Source of the DNA: Opisthorchis felineus
Lineage: Eukaryota; Platyhelminthes; Trematoda; Opisthorchiida; Opisthorchiidae
Length of the DNA stretch: 64,000 nucleotides
NCBI GenBank assembly: GCA_004794785.1
Contig: SJOL01006423.1
Span: 280,677-344,676 of the forward strand
Direction: 5' to 3'
The notes beneath the pieces were generated by a model that had not been told where the DNA came from, searched no databases, and worked only from the letters and a program-made list of their open reading frames with translations. Below are positions 42,101-57,100 of the stretch, piece after piece. Numbering within the stretch: position 1 is the stretch's first letter; each line of letters begins with the position of its first letter. Made by a program: the position numbers and the translations under genes.

Positions 42101-45100
42101 ACCAACTTAACTTTGGTGTTCACGACCTGCAGGTATGTTGAGAAAGCTACTTTTGCTGTTGGTGATTGCAGAACGTCGGAATGTGTAGATTTAGTACAGT
42201 AATTCATACATTGTGGGGCGTAGTCGAAAACACTGACCATCATTGACCGATTAAGGTTGTCACATTTTTATGGGTACAACCGTTGTCATACGGCAATTAT
42301 TCATGGTCGTTCGTTCTCATCACCAAGTTAGCCGTTGACCAGTGAGCTTCATCTTCTGCATTCAGTTTCCGCTAGTAAATTTTTACCGAGAAGTCCTCTG
42401 TTCTATTTACCACGAGATCTTCAAAAGTACTAATTCAGCTGGACAGCACAATTCAACATGACCTTCTCCCATTCTTTATTCACTGTCCGAGTCTGAAAAA
42501 AAATTTATTGCGTATCTGCATTGCCTCTTAGAGTCACCCGATGGCCGTCTTAAAAAGTTCGTGTGTTGCGATGTTGCGGAATATAGGTAGTTCGGGTGCT
42601 CTGTTTGGTTTTCGGTTTGTTCGCCGAGTTTGGCAGTTGGATTACAAAAGTTTTATCCCTAATCGAGGAGACATCGTCAATGCACACTGGTCAGTGGAAG
42701 CCTCTTATACTTTCGCACTCCGACACAATGCTCAGGTGTGTGTACCCTGAAATCTCTTGGTCGTTTTTGATGGGAATTTGGATAGTAGGTTGTAAGTTTC
42801 CAGGACGTTTCTCCATTGTCAATTCAACCTTAGTATTTGCTGTCTTACAGTTCACAATGACGGTGAAAGAGAAGTGTTAGCTGTGCGAATGAGCATCTAA
42901 GTGAATTCCAACATAAGGTGTTAAATGTGAGCGTTGACTGTAGGTACTTTCGGGAGAGGTGATGAGTAATGACTGACGTAGTAGGTTTGCTTCAGTGGAA
43001 TGATTCCGTACTCGTGGTTTTTAAGTGAACTATTTAAACCTTCGGAAATCGAATACACAGTCTGATCAATGTACCTTAAGCCAGGACTAGCCCCTGAAGC
43101 GAAGCATCGTTCTGGCCTAATATCGGGTTTCTCATTTCATTCCGTTTCCTACTGTTCTGTCAGGTTGATGCGCGTACGGTCACTTCAGACTGTCTGGCCT
43201 TAGGAGACTACTGTCCCACCTGGGTCCGATGCCATCCACTGCGATTCAACGGCGGTTCGTACCAACATCGGGACACTTTGGTTCTTCCGCCATACATGCT
43301 GGGTGCATGGCCTTCATCTTTGTCGAGCACTTCATCAAGCAACCTCTTGCTGCGCACTCAACCATGTGAACCCGACCCTAGAACTGGCATTTTCAGCCCG
43401 TTGGTTTCTGCACGCATTGAGCGGCCAAAGAAGTCTTTCACGAAAGGCGTATCTCAAGTCAGTAACTGTTTAATGGCGTGATCATTGAATGGTCTTTAGC
43501 CTGTTCAATGAGGCATTGATCATTGTCTCTTTTCCTTGAGTTTCAGGACGGAACAGTGGACCAGCGATTTGGTGTATCCGTTACATTTGGACGCATTGTT
43601 TGCTTTACCATCAAACCAGAAATTCTGGTTACTTTTACCTGTTTCTTTGATCTTCGAGACACAAACCAACCCGCTGATTCTGCAACCAGATCAAGTCAGC
43701 ATCGTACGCTTGATGCTATTCATTACGCCACTACTTGGATCAGCCAGCTGTCGGTAGACACTGATGCTTTCAATGTGAGTCGACTGTTTTGTTCTGTGAG
43801 ACCTCTGTTCAGCGTTCGATCTCCCGTTATTTCCTAAATCTGCGTTGATGGTTTGCAGTGTTATATTAGCTTTAACATTATTAGGATACTCCGGTTGCGA
43901 TAAGCAAACCTTCTCCGGGATCAAGTAAATTCGTTGTAAGAAACCTCAGAAAAATTCACCCTCCCCCATAAAACAGATAATCTGTTTCAAATTGTTTCGC
44001 ATTTTCCGATCAACCATTGAAACATCAATGGACCAACACGTCCACGTCCTCCTCGGTGCGCTGGATCGTATTTCACGCGTTCCCTCAAACATCGAGAAAT
44101 GAGAGCTGCCAAGTCATTCAGTGAACGTTTATTACTTTTAAGTGCATTTCAGCGGTAAAAACCTTCAGGCCTTCAGTGTATCAACCTTAAGTAACAAGTA
44201 AAGTTAATAGGAGGTACTCTACCCACATTGTGTCTCCCACAAAGACGTTGCTCACACCCAAAAAGGTAGGCGTCATGCACCCTAATACAGCCGCAGGGGA
44301 CAACAACGATGACTGTTGCACAATACTCAGATTAGTTTATTGTCAGTGATAATCCGTGGTTGCTGTAAACCCAATCTCCTAAATAGCAATTGTTCTTTTC
44401 CCCTAATAAGATTGCGGATTGTTAGTTCAGTGCCGTGAAGATCGATTCAACGGAAATTTCGCGCAATACATTTGGCGAAAAGTACTATAGATGAGCGCCT
44501 CATTTGAGTCCCATGTCATCACCGTTTCACCTACAGATTAGTATTTAACTCGTCGTCGTGACTGTTTTTCCGCATGAAGTGTACTTTTGACACTCCCAAA
44601 TTTCGGAGATTAGGTTTTTTACCCTTATTTTGCATCAAGCAAGGTGTTTCTACAATTGAAACGTCTTTGTTGGTCTGCAAGGCATCTTAGGCCACCAAAA
44701 CAATGGTGGCTCCGGAGTAGATTGTTTGCCGTATATTTCGTAGCTGCTATTAGTTGCTCGTACGTATAAATTAATAATGGTGTCAAAGCTAGACACAGAA
44801 GATTCTTCTGACTAAGTGTTCTGTGCTTTGGATCTGACATCTAGGATGCCTTTATAAATGGACACAATCGCAACTGCGTGATCCAGACGGTTCACGTGGT
44901 AACTAGGTGCTTGCCACAATCGACTATCCTTCATGATGCGTTCGTACGCCTAATTAATGTTTTCTACACCTATTTTTCTCTTGTTAACAACCAAAAATCA
45001 TCATATTTGATGTTGATAGGGCATTATTCAGTTATGTTGGATTATATTTCGTTTGATTCCTTCATTCCATGGCACAGATCGCCTACGACTCAGCACTTTA

Positions 45101-48100
45101 CCTCAGTAATCGAGCGACTTGCATTGACCGGACTTCCAAGCTGGTTGTTCAGTTTTCCTTTCCCGCTTTTACTATTTTTCAGATTCTTGTAGAGAAAAAC
45201 AACTGCAAGCAAGCTGGTAATATTGAGTTAAAAATCCGCAAAACTCACCTGAACTCGGCGTTCACACCTTCGGAAGGTTTTTCGGACTGCGTGAGGTGGC
45301 GCGTTGATCTGAATGGATTGCACCTCAGTTGCTGTGCCTACAACAGACAACAATCTGTATTGGCCCTGTCCGGGTCGTCAGCGTCCCTGGCCTCCGAGTG
45401 TGTCAATCACCACTTGTCTCTACTTTGGCCAGGAGCTAATCTACATTGTGCTGGTGCTGTTCGCGTCGTCTCTTGCATCCACTTAACACCATCGCGTCCT
45501 TCCCGATCTATTCTAGAGACTGAATGTCTTTTCACTGCTGGAACCGGCCTGAACATGGACATTCCTATATGTGGCCCTGTGTTGTCTATGATCACCGAGT
45601 TGCTCACAGATTTCTCTACCGTTTTTCCGCATCCTTCGGCATCCAGTCCCTCTCTTTCGGATAAGGACTTTGTTCCGTCTTGTGATCAGTGTGCGGGTAT
45701 GCAACCAGTTCTCTTTCACGATGACTTGCGTAGAGGACTACCGGTGCAAACTTCCTCTGACGACAGAAATATTAAGTCTTCCAATCCCATCCAACTTGGT
45801 CCGCTTCACCCCTGTTGGCCTTGGGTGGTGAGCTCAGTCGATCTAAATCAATTTCCACTTTGTCCTCACCCATGGCCCTTGGCCGGTGAGGTTGTGTTTT
45901 GTGACAACATGCAGCGCCAATATCATTTTGATGGTCATACATATCCAGTCGTACTAAATTCCAGCCATCCTGTAGAGCCCCACTGGGTTGGTGTGACATG
46001 GGCTTACTCCGATCCAAGAACTCCCGTGCGCGTACGTGTATTACCAGCGCCTTTCGAGTTTCTGGAACACCTGGCGAGCATACCGTATTCCCATGGACTC
46101 GAGGTAACACCTCCTTTCTATTCTGATGTTTAATCACTGTCGTTGCATACTGGTTGACTGATTGCTCGGTCGAGTGATATAATCCACTTCACTAGTGTTC
46201 GTAAAACTATTGCTTCTGTTTTCGTCAAGTTGCCCTTTTTGTATCAATCGTATAGTAAAAACGCTTCGGCCTACGCCACCTCCATCGCGGATTCGTAGGT
46301 TGCATTTAACAGTTGAGTGAGTCAATTAACCCTAGAACACCGAATTCGAATAGCTTAGCCGATGTGTTTAACGTACAAGGAAAAAGTGGGAACAATGGTG
46401 TGAGTCAGTTGGCTCCAAAGAGCCGATCAACACCTTAGTTTCCCACGTTATTGGACAGTATGCGCTGGGTTACCGATAGCTTGAACTCATTGTTTGTTCA
46501 GTCTGCTAAAATAATTGGTGACACGATTGAAATGTTGTGCTATAGGCAGTCTTTTCCGGCGCTGTACATTAACTGCGGTCTAGGCGCTTTCTTCTCAGTC
46601 ATTTCTTCAAAAAAATCCGGGGAATTTTATTCGGAGACGTTAGTTTAAAAGCCGACTGATTGTCTTCGTTGCCCTATTCTCGCGCCAAATTCATTAGTAA
46701 CGTTCAGTTATTGTAACAGCGAAAAAACCGTCGTCTTAACCTAGCTATTTTCGGCGAGGCGAAAGTGGTAATCAGATCTCTGAATCTTCCTAATTCCATT
46801 CAAGCAGTACACATGTCAGCGTGTTCGTAAAAAGCTGCCGCTTTTTTAAAATATGGCCTGCAAGAAGGCAGAGCTTGTATGTGTGCTTTCCAAATGTCGT
46901 CCTGTCCGGTAACTTTAAGCATTTAATTGTTCTATCTTAGTAGATACTAATCCACCACACAGTGGAGCGGTGCCCGTTTCAGGGACTTTTTTATCATTCT
47001 AAGTTATTCGACTCATCCCACAAAGGCTAGTATTATGGTGGTTCGTGTCTCCTCCTAATAAATAAAATCGGATGACGATCAGGTGGACAGTTCTAGGGCA
47101 ACCAGTGTGTCACATTAGAGCGAGATCACCAGAGAGTTCAGCCCCGCATTTCTGCGAAGAGCAGACCTGTTGCCTGCACGATTAGTGAGTCACACCCATG
47201 GATAGACACATCTTGACTTCAGGTTTCAGAAGTTACGTGGCTTGGTGCGTATAACGGCGGCCACGGCACTTTACTTCTGACGCGCTCCTAGTCCGCAGTT
47301 TAGGCTGGTAATCTGCAAACCTCAACGGATACATCTTAACAGATGAGTCCAATAACACATGTTCCGGACAGACTAAGGGTAACCAAACATAAGTGATATA
47401 ACTTTGGGTCGCTCTGTATTTGACACAACTTATCTAAAATGAACATATAATAATTATGTATTTATTGTTTTCCTTCATCGTAAGGATTGGTATTTCACTT
47501 TATTTTGAAACTTACTGTTCATATCACTCCTTGACCCAGCTACGTTGCCATTTACAATACTGGGACTACTCGGTTATGCCCAACGGAAAGTTCAAAAACT
47601 ACGGGACATTCTTTCTTCGTGACAGTCAGGTGGTGGACTTTTTGTTACTCAACAAGCGGATCGCCGAAGTCAGAAGAGATGATTCGGCGACTTCTGCTTC
47701 CGTATATGAAGAAGATCCCAATATCCGGCAACGAGTTTCTTCTATTCTAGATGAAGCCATTCAAAAGAACCAAACACCTGCTTCCCTTAAAACGGGCGAT
47801 TTCACTTCCAAAAGGTCGAAGCTGCGTGCCACGAATGGCGGCATCAGAGTGTCGGCTCACGTTTGGCGAATATTGGTCGATTTGCGGGCGCAGCCTGTGG
47901 TTCTCAGAGCACAAGGGTATGCTGTCATTTATTCGACGATGAGGTGGTTAATAAGGTTTTCATCTGTATCTGCTCGTGTTGTTGTCTCTACCGTCATTCC
48001 ACTTCGTCTGCATGGTCTGGCCCATGCTGTCCGTTTTCTTTTGTTTCCCTTTTTTCGGTAACTTTTTTTTTATTGAGCGAACTCATTATGCATCTGAGTT

Positions 48101-51100
48101 AACCGTTCATACTCCTCTCCAAACGGTAGATCGATACTAAACATTAGATTATTCTTACTCAAGTAACAGCCTTTTAGCGAGCAACTCCGAGTTCATGAGC
48201 CTAACATTAGTCTTTCAAAGGGTAGTCGGAGTTAAAATTTCGCTATACGGCTTTACAAAAGCCTCTCAGAAGAGCGCCATTCGGGAAGGGACGACCACTG
48301 GAACCGCTCTTTTCCGAAGGATTGCACGTTAGGTTGCTAACAGGGAACGGTGTTGCTTACTTTTCTGGAGAGAGATTTGTTCACAAGGTCTCTCGTGGAG
48401 ACTCAGTTCCTATGCTGAACACAACTGCATACCGTCTAGTGCTCTTGTCCTCACTTTACACCAGTACGTTGATCTAACCCAAATGACTTCATTGGACATC
48501 GTATTTCAGGATCAGTCAATCGAACCATCGGCGCTTTGTAAAGTCCCCTTTCCTCCCGTGGGTATTATCAATGGATGGTATGAAACCAATTCACACAGAC
48601 CCTTTGCCCTTGTAATCGCGTCTCCTCGCTTTCCTTCCATTCAGCAATGATCACAGTGCGACCACCTCCACACCACCGATACCTGCTGCCTTGGTTTACA
48701 TATCTCCATTGGTTCTTGCCGGATGCGTTGAACTGGACTCGGTGCGTCAGGCTCCTACGGTTTCGCAGATGCCGTCGATAGGGAATTTTTATGCTCCGTA
48801 CGTGCGAATCGGACTGTTTCGGCAAGTGAGTAACACACTATTTGCCAACTTGACAATTATCTAGTCGTTTAATCTGATATCACTTGTGGCTCCAGGTGAT
48901 CCGTATTCTGCGTCGTTCCGTTGTTGATTCTTGGCGCCTACAAATTTTTCTCAGTGCCTTCCAATTGAAATGTAGAAAGCTCTTATCTTTTTATCACTAT
49001 TAATGTTTACTGTACCTATCAAGTAATGGAAATAACTGCTTTTTTCAAAAAAGAAGTTTGTACTTCGGCTTCTTGATTGGTAGACAGTGTGATGATTAGT
49101 GGTTTTTCTCCCGTCTTCATCTACCGCGATGCGTAGCGTAACTACGACACTTATCAAAGTGTGCTGATATTCCAGGCGAACTTACCAACTAGTCCCGATT
49201 AGTTCGATCAGGTGCGACCCATGAATATCGCTAGTTAATAGTATAGGTTTAATGAAGTCAGTCGTCCAGCATGACATCCAGCCGGTAACTCTTGTCACGG
49301 ACATAGTTTAAAGTGTAAATTTTCTTTTTCACGTCTTTATTTCTGATTCAGTTTGTGTACAGGTTATCAGGACGGAGACAGGCAGCCAATTTGAAGGCCT
49401 CCGTCTGTGGATTGAACCCGGGTCTTTGAAACGGTAGTCCACGGTCCTGTCCACTCAACCACCCGGGTGTCTCCACCGTTGCAGTTAAGTGGGCTTCAGT
49501 TCCTCCTCGAGAACCAGCGATGGTTCCCATAACATTCTAGAGAACATTTCCCCCGGCTAGGGCCGCAAGTGAAACTGCAAAACTTAGTTTGTCATCAGTG
49601 AAGTTTCGTGTTATGTTGCATGCTCTTTTCCCCTGAAGAGTTCTTGTTTCGAACCCGACCCTTATTCATCGTTTGCTCCTACCCAGACCAGCGTGACGGA
49701 GCAGCGTCAGCCTCGGTGCCTCATCCACAGAATGTGTGGGTGCTGTACACTAAGTAGATTTGAATCGGTCTCATTCAAAGAATTAATGGGAGTCACCCGA
49801 ATAGCAATCAACCTCATACCACTTTGTCATTTCATCCCACCACTACCTCCTTTTTCCGTAGAGCGAAGACTGCCGTCAAGGATTTTCTGAATGTCTGGAA
49901 TTAGCTCGTTTAGAGCTGGAAAACCTCAAGGTTTCCCATGAATGTACTGGGAAGGACTCCATTGTTCAGTCAGTATATCAATATGGCTGTAAGTTCACAT
50001 CGGGTCAATGCTTGCTCGCCGATCCCCACTGGGCGAAACTTAAGCCAGCGGCTCGCCTGCGCGAACTGGATTCCATCGTCAACTGTATTTCCGATACAAA
50101 CCGGTGTGACGTCAGCCTAAATTTGAGTGATATACATATCCTTCTGGGAGTCGATCGTCTCACCTCCCTCAGCTATCTGACCTCACTTCTTACAGACACT
50201 GCAAAAAGTCTACTTTCCTCGTGTTCTCCGCCAGTCGGTACTCCTCAAACGGGCTTGGGCTGGCGAGTGGCCAACTATTCTGATCAAGTAAGTCCGCTTG
50301 TCAGAGTTTTCTTGCACCTGATTTGTGCCGATAAGTTGCCACGTGGCCCGAAGTGGAAATTTCTCTAGTTCTGTTATTTCCCTCCCATTGAAAACGGCAT
50401 GTAACTGAGTTTTTCGGCTTACTTTCGAATTCTTTAGGAACCCGGGTATCTGCGAATGGTTGGGTGATAATCCCTAGTGTCTTAGAATGATCACAGTATA
50501 TCCTGTTTGCTTTCGTTCTAATGAACTTGATCAACACGTTTTGATGAGTAAATGTCGTCGACGTGACAATGCTGCCGGGAATTTTTCCTCTCTCTTGATA
50601 TCGTTGGAGCTCCATCCTGCACGGAACTGTTCACTTACTTTTCATCTCCTTGTATACTCAATGGTAGTAAAAAATGTGAACTATTGCACACGTTGAAAAA
50701 TTCGAGTTAAAATCACCCTTGTATGTTATTTGATCTACAACGGTCCTCAGGAGGCACTCCGCGTGCAAAGCGTCGTCGTTTACTTGTTCTGGCTCAAATA
50801 GTCGAGACCGTTAAGTCGTCCTCTTCTATCCACAGAGTTTTGAAGCTGAAGGTAGTGAAGGTGAACAAGCTTTTCGAACTGTCCAGGACACTGTACCCCC
50901 CATATTCCTCTCTCCCCACCGGTGACCAGCGTTACCGAACTCCTCAGTAGTTCTACTAGTCTGTTCTAGGTTCTGTACTCTATGCGTTGACATGGGCACA
51001 ATGAGTTTGGTCCATTGATTGTCCAGGTAGTTGTGATTAATTCTGGGCGTTACATATAATCTTTTACAGATAGTCATTCTTAGACAAACGGGCCTAAAAA

Positions 51101-54100
51101 GTCGCACGTCAGATCTGCCGGACCATCCCCCTTTAGCAAGGGGAAACAGTGCGCTGGACGTACTCCTGTTATTTGTGATCTGCCCTGCTGCAACAGAAAC
51201 TTGGCGTCCATTACCGCTTCCCGCCTCCGCTGCGCAACCTGTTGTGTCTGATCGTATCCGCTTTCACGTTGGAACTCATTCGGTCCACGTAAGTGTACCC
51301 AGTGATTGCACATTGATGCGCTTTGCTCGCCCAATTTCACTTAAGGTTATCTAATCTTGTGTGGATAGCACGGCTTGCACCTCAGAGTCTGTCGTCCAAG
51401 TACCCTCACGGAGAGCTAGTCTATGAATCATCTATGTTTTTGTGTAATGATACGATTTCATCGACTTTTGTACTTCCTTTGTAGGCTAACGCGGAAAACG
51501 CTGTCTGGTCGGAAGCAGTGGAACTAGCCTGGCCTCCGTGTCGAACTGATTCGCAGCGTGGCAATGATGGCTATCTCGTCCTAAGTTTGTCCTGGCAATC
51601 GTCTTTGAGCAAGAAACCGCGATCCTCTTATCCAAATATGTTTCTGATCCTGGAGCAGCCCGATCCCACTGGTTTTCCTGGCAGGGTACGGTGCTTTATC
51701 CTCCTCGCCTGTTTTTACTTGGCGGGGTACTGATGTAATACCAAGATAACAATTACGTCCTATGGAGCCTTAACACGTGAGGTTTTCAAACAACGCCGAT
51801 TGGATTCACACATCATTAGCTTTTGAAACTATCCCCGTTCTTTTTCAATTTGGTAATTAGCTTCGTTGCTCAGTATGCTAACCCAAACAGGAGCCATGCA
51901 CACCATACTGATCGAGAAACATCCGCGGTGACTTATCATAATGACGTTTACGTTTGCCGTATACTCATTTCGGTTAGACGCAGCCTCCTTGTGGGTGTGG
52001 ACTAGAAACAAATCGTATTTCCATTGAAGAAACTAGTTTTTGTTATCTCCAACTGGATTATTCCGGTCACTGACAGTAAGCTGTATTCCTATCAAATTAT
52101 TGAAGGATAAGATCGATTAACGTCAATGCTAGGACTATCGAGTAGACCGTTGTCTATCTTTCGCCAACATTACCGAGAACACTTAGTTAACATTCACTAA
52201 TCTCTGAGGTGATTCGGGCCCTAGGGTAGAATTTGGAGACCATGCTGTTCTTCAACCAGTGGCCGACTAACAGGTTGATTAAGTCACATGTGGGATATAA
52301 CGCCACTCATCCTTCAATCACGCAATTCACATCATGTGGTCAAGTGTTGACCGGCTTCTCAGACAAAAGGCTCATGCCCTACGCTAAACGGCCGAAAAGC
52401 CCTGTTCAGCTGTTTCATTTTGTTTGGGATCACCAGCACCACATATCTCACAAACCTATAGGGTGAGTCGAACCAACCGCCCCGGCTGATACTTGAAGGC
52501 GTCTACGAGTGCCTGATCAGGACTGTGGTCAACTCACACTGAGACAGGATCAAATCCCCTAGAGATTCGTCAGATGCACACTGTTGGCAATTTTCAACAA
52601 GGATAGAACAGCGTTTCTGGGCTCTTCAACGTAGCCAGACCAAACCAATGGAGTTTCGAAGTCTCCTTACACTACAATCAAATCATAAGCAATCTGCTCA
52701 GGGAGGAAAACACGTCGCAGGTTGCCTGAGCCTCCCATTTAAGAAGCTGTCACTCGAGGAGTCGGATGGATGATGTTATATTCTAAGCGGAACTTAGTCG
52801 CCTATTGATCCTGGAACAAACTGATATCTCCCAATCTCTTTTATCTCTGTCCAACTCAACTTCATCTCCCACTTTGCACACCTTAGGTCGTACTCACCGT
52901 TCCCCTGAACCACACTGAATGGTCACCTTCAGGTCCTTTTCTATTTTCTTTTCAAACCACACTTACATTAGCTTTCAGATTTCTTGGTTGCTGAACGTTT
53001 GTCATAGTTATGTGTTCATGCCCTAATGTAATGAAAGCAAATAGTTTGTTAAGGCACCCCGAATTTACTCTAAATTGCACAGTATTGTCGAAAGGCTGGT
53101 TATCCTAGGCGCACGATCCACTTGCATACATTATCCCTGTCACACCTCATTATCCGTCCATCAACACTCAGTCCGAGTTAATGCATGTCAAAAGGTTTGG
53201 CGGTACGCCTGCTTTCTAGTGTTAAATTTCAAATTATTCCTGTTTGTTAATTTATTCTGTCTTTTGCACAAGAGTATCAGCATCAAATCTAATGCCATCA
53301 AGTCCAGTTGCTTATCCAATCACCTTTCATACTTCTGCTGACCATTTGCTCTTGACAACATCTCCCCTGTTCCTTACCACACCGCAGATCATCATTCACT
53401 CAGATATCGTTTTTCGTAATCTCATTCCTGTCGATATCCGTGCTCAATTATCGTCGGAACCGTTGCCAGTGGACTCCGTTCCATCTGCACATCCGAAAGA
53501 AGTTCCCACTGATCGTGTAGAGTCCGCGAAGACATTCCAACTCACTCAGGGTCCATCAGAAAACTACGTATGCAGTTCCAGTTCGGCAGCTCGTTCTAGG
53601 CTGTCTAAACTTCTCCATACTTTCCGCCTTTCCACCTCCCAAAGTGAACAGCGAGTCGGTTCTAAAGGCCGGTGGTCCGAACCGTGCGTGTTTTGTCATA
53701 TTCCATTCCCTTCGCGTAACGCTCGACGTCGTATCAGTCAGCGAAGCCTTGTGAGTACCATTGTCTGTTAGGCTTATGAATTTGAGTCTAGTTGGTCGTT
53801 TAAACTATTCATACTACTACTCCCTACTGGTTTATTGATATTCCGTTTCATCTGTGCATATCCGGCTCCTGGTTAGTTCGAATAATTTGTCTTGACACTG
53901 ATGCATTGATATGTTCTTAGAGCTCAGGGTCTCACTCATTTCTGGACCATGTTGGTACACACTACAGGTACGAATGTTAAACGTGTTGCTTTAGCGAGAC
54001 AGTTCAGAATTCGCGGGGAGACTTGTTTGTCTTGCATGTTTGGACCTGGTACGGTAACTGTCCTGCCGAAGCTTGATTTCAGGAGGGCTCCTACATAACG

Positions 54101-57100
54101 ATGGGCTTTTGTTCAAAGTAATATTATTGTCAGATGGTGCTTTTTATTGCAGCTCAACTAGACGGTTTTTTGCCGTGGAACGTCACCTGACTCCAAAACC
54201 ATTGTGTAGTTGTGGATGGTTCAAAAGAACGTTAGGCCCGAGAATCAAGGTGTAGTTGCGTCTTTGGCTTTTCAACTACTCATACCGATTCTCCATTGTG
54301 ACACTTGGCACACGCAGGTAGGTATTCCAATCGACCGTGGAGATGGATCAGACTTGTTCTACGCCGTGGTCACTGTGGAGTCCCTCGTGATCAGTCCGTT
54401 TGCTCCACTTATGTGTATGGTAAGTTCAAAACTTCTGTAAGCATCTAGTGTCGAAACTCGTTTTTGCTTGCTAGTCTTTCAACCGTTTAATTTGATCACA
54501 AAGACTTGATTGGCTACGGTGACACTTTCCAAACCTATGGATTTGTGGTGCTTTCTTGTCATATCGAACCGATAGCTCTGAAGTTGTCTAAGAAGCACTC
54601 TTCGATTACCGTATGCAAATGGTTCTCCGATTGGTACTCACTTCTGTGTTTCAGTCCAGTCTGCTGCAGTTCTGATACCATCCGTTGTCGTTATACGCAC
54701 CTGGTGGAACAGCCTTTCAAAAGCCGTCTTTTCGTGCTACGCCAAGCTCTATAAACAAAGACACCACTCCTCTGTGCTTACCCTCAGCCCCGCAAATCAA
54801 ACGCCAGCGCTAACACTGCTTAGCTTTCATTTCATCCCGACTAAATGGTGTTCGATCAACAAGAGAGAATGGCTTATGTTACCCATAGAGGAGATTTTGT
54901 CATACAGCTCCAACTCTGAAGAACTAGATAATACTTGTTGATGTAGGTTGTTTACTGCGAAGGTTCAGACACCAGTATTCTTCCTAAAGTGGCTTACGTA
55001 TAACGAGGTGCCACAGTTTGGATGCACTGAACATATTATAAACCAGTGCTGAGGTATATGGTGGAGGAGGCTGAGTTTTGCAGTACGTCGTGTTACAGCT
55101 GCACCCACGCGAGTAAATAAATAACTAATAAAAGGTCTCTTAAACACACACGGACTCATCCTCAGCGCCCATAAAGTTGTGTAAGAAAAGATTTTTGCAA
55201 CAGAATGACCCCTAGAATATCATTGGGCATGCTGCAAAGTAGCATGTAAACCCAATCCTGTCCTCACCCGAGAGGTAACTTTAAGTCGCAATGTTGCGTC
55301 AGTGAATTTGGCCCTACTCCCCCATCTCAAAGTTCGGTAATCGCAGACTGTTACCTAACCACATTTTTGTTCTGTGTACATTGTCACCCCCGATATATTT
55401 TTGCTCACTCACTTCTTTTTCTCTCTCTCTCCCTCTCCCTCCCGTCTCTTCCAGGTCACAATATCACCGTCTTTTAACATCGTCAGCCTTCTGCCACATT
55501 CGTTCAACCTTTGCGTCCGACCAGTGTATCCTTACACTTCGACGGCGGATAATACACCGGAACTACGATCAGATATCAAGCCGCCATGGACGCACCAGAT
55601 CTTGCCCCCATCCTATCCGCCCCGTCCACCACAGACTGAGAAGTTTAGGCTGCCGAAGACTGTTTCGTCACCATTCTTCCTGGCAAGGGCACCCGCTTTG
55701 TTGTTGAGTGCGTATTTGCCGTAAGTGAAGCGCTTTCCTAGTTTTAGCGTGGATTTTCGTAAGACACTTCATTTTGCGAACTGTAGGGTTGGTCGACCGC
55801 CCGGGTGAGTGCAAAATAGTCGTCCATTTCAGTACTCACCATATAAATCAATCATATGTTTCAGCAGTGATCGTCTTTTAGTCCGTAGTGGTCATGCAAG
55901 CCTTGGAACGTGCAAGGACTGGAAGCATCGGTTTTCTGGAACCTGTATGGAACCGATCGGCTCACTGACCTGTCGGTCAGAATTTCATGTTTTAATTTGT
56001 TTGCTATTTAGAGCCCTCGTCCCGGTCACTGATCTAGCTACCTATCAACTTCAGTAATATTATTAATGATGATAATTCTAGTATCCTCAGTGAAAAATCC
56101 GATTTTGACAAGCACTTCTGAATGTGGTACCTACCAACAGACTGTTCAGTATTGAAGCACAGGAACTGCGACAGCAGTCATTCTGCGGTAAGCAAGACCA
56201 TCATCGAAAACTCTTGGTTACTTCAACATCAGCTCCGCACTTTTTTCCTTTTCATTATCATCATCACTAACAGCAACACCAAAGAAGAACACTGGTGCTT
56301 CACTGCTTCATTTTATTTGAATATGGACTTATGATGGAAGGAAGGAAGAAATAGGGGAGGGATGGGGACCTAGGGCTAACCTATCGCAAACATCCGAGGT
56401 GCGTACACCTCCAACACTCAGTCAAACAATCTGGATAGAAACTGGCGCCATGAACGCCAGTGACATACGTTAGTTGCCATATCTTTCAGTGTCTCCAACC
56501 AAGCGCAGAGAGGGTGACGTGGACTTCATCCTGTAGGTCACACAGCACCAACAACAGCGGTCCCAGCATATTTGCGTTGATATCACCAGCGCAACAAGCA
56601 GCGCGAATTTCGTGGTTGCCTACGCTTTACACACGGAAGAGCAGTTGTTGCTGTGGTCGGGCGATCAGTTTATCGCACACTGAATCTGACCGCTTATGAT
56701 TTTTATCTGATTGAATACATCTCGTTTTAGTTACACGACTGTTAGAAGCCGCTGAAATTTGAAAATCTCACAACCGATGTCTCATCGTTGTTTTCTACCC
56801 TACAGCAGTGGAATTCCGCTTCTTTCGGAACCTATCCATCTCTCCCCGGACAACCTGTTGACCAAACTGGCCACATCTTTTATCAGTGCTACCGTGCCGA
56901 CCGATTCCGTGGTGTTAAACGGCTCCGAAATAGAGCACCATTATCACAAACCCTCACACCCAGTGGTTTACACGCTCAATCATCGCTACCCCTTATACCG
57001 ACCTAGGTCCACTGTTTTGATCGCCCCTGAACCGGATGTCGCTAGTTACACACTCCAGCTAATCCTGCACCCGAGGCTCAGATTGTATAACCAATCAGGC

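Noticed and set aside
43536..43757. Second + frame across exon 24
   Set aside because: Phase 0 from exon 23 and human similarity select the other frame.
48897..48990. Possible exon after acceptor ggctccag, reading VIRILRRSVVDSWRL
   Set aside because: No donor in a usable phase, and exons 27 and 28 already join in phase 0.
49395..49475. Functional tRNA gene on the minus strand
   Set aside because: A and B boxes are present, but the T arm does not pair, so it is more likely a tRNA-derived repeat.
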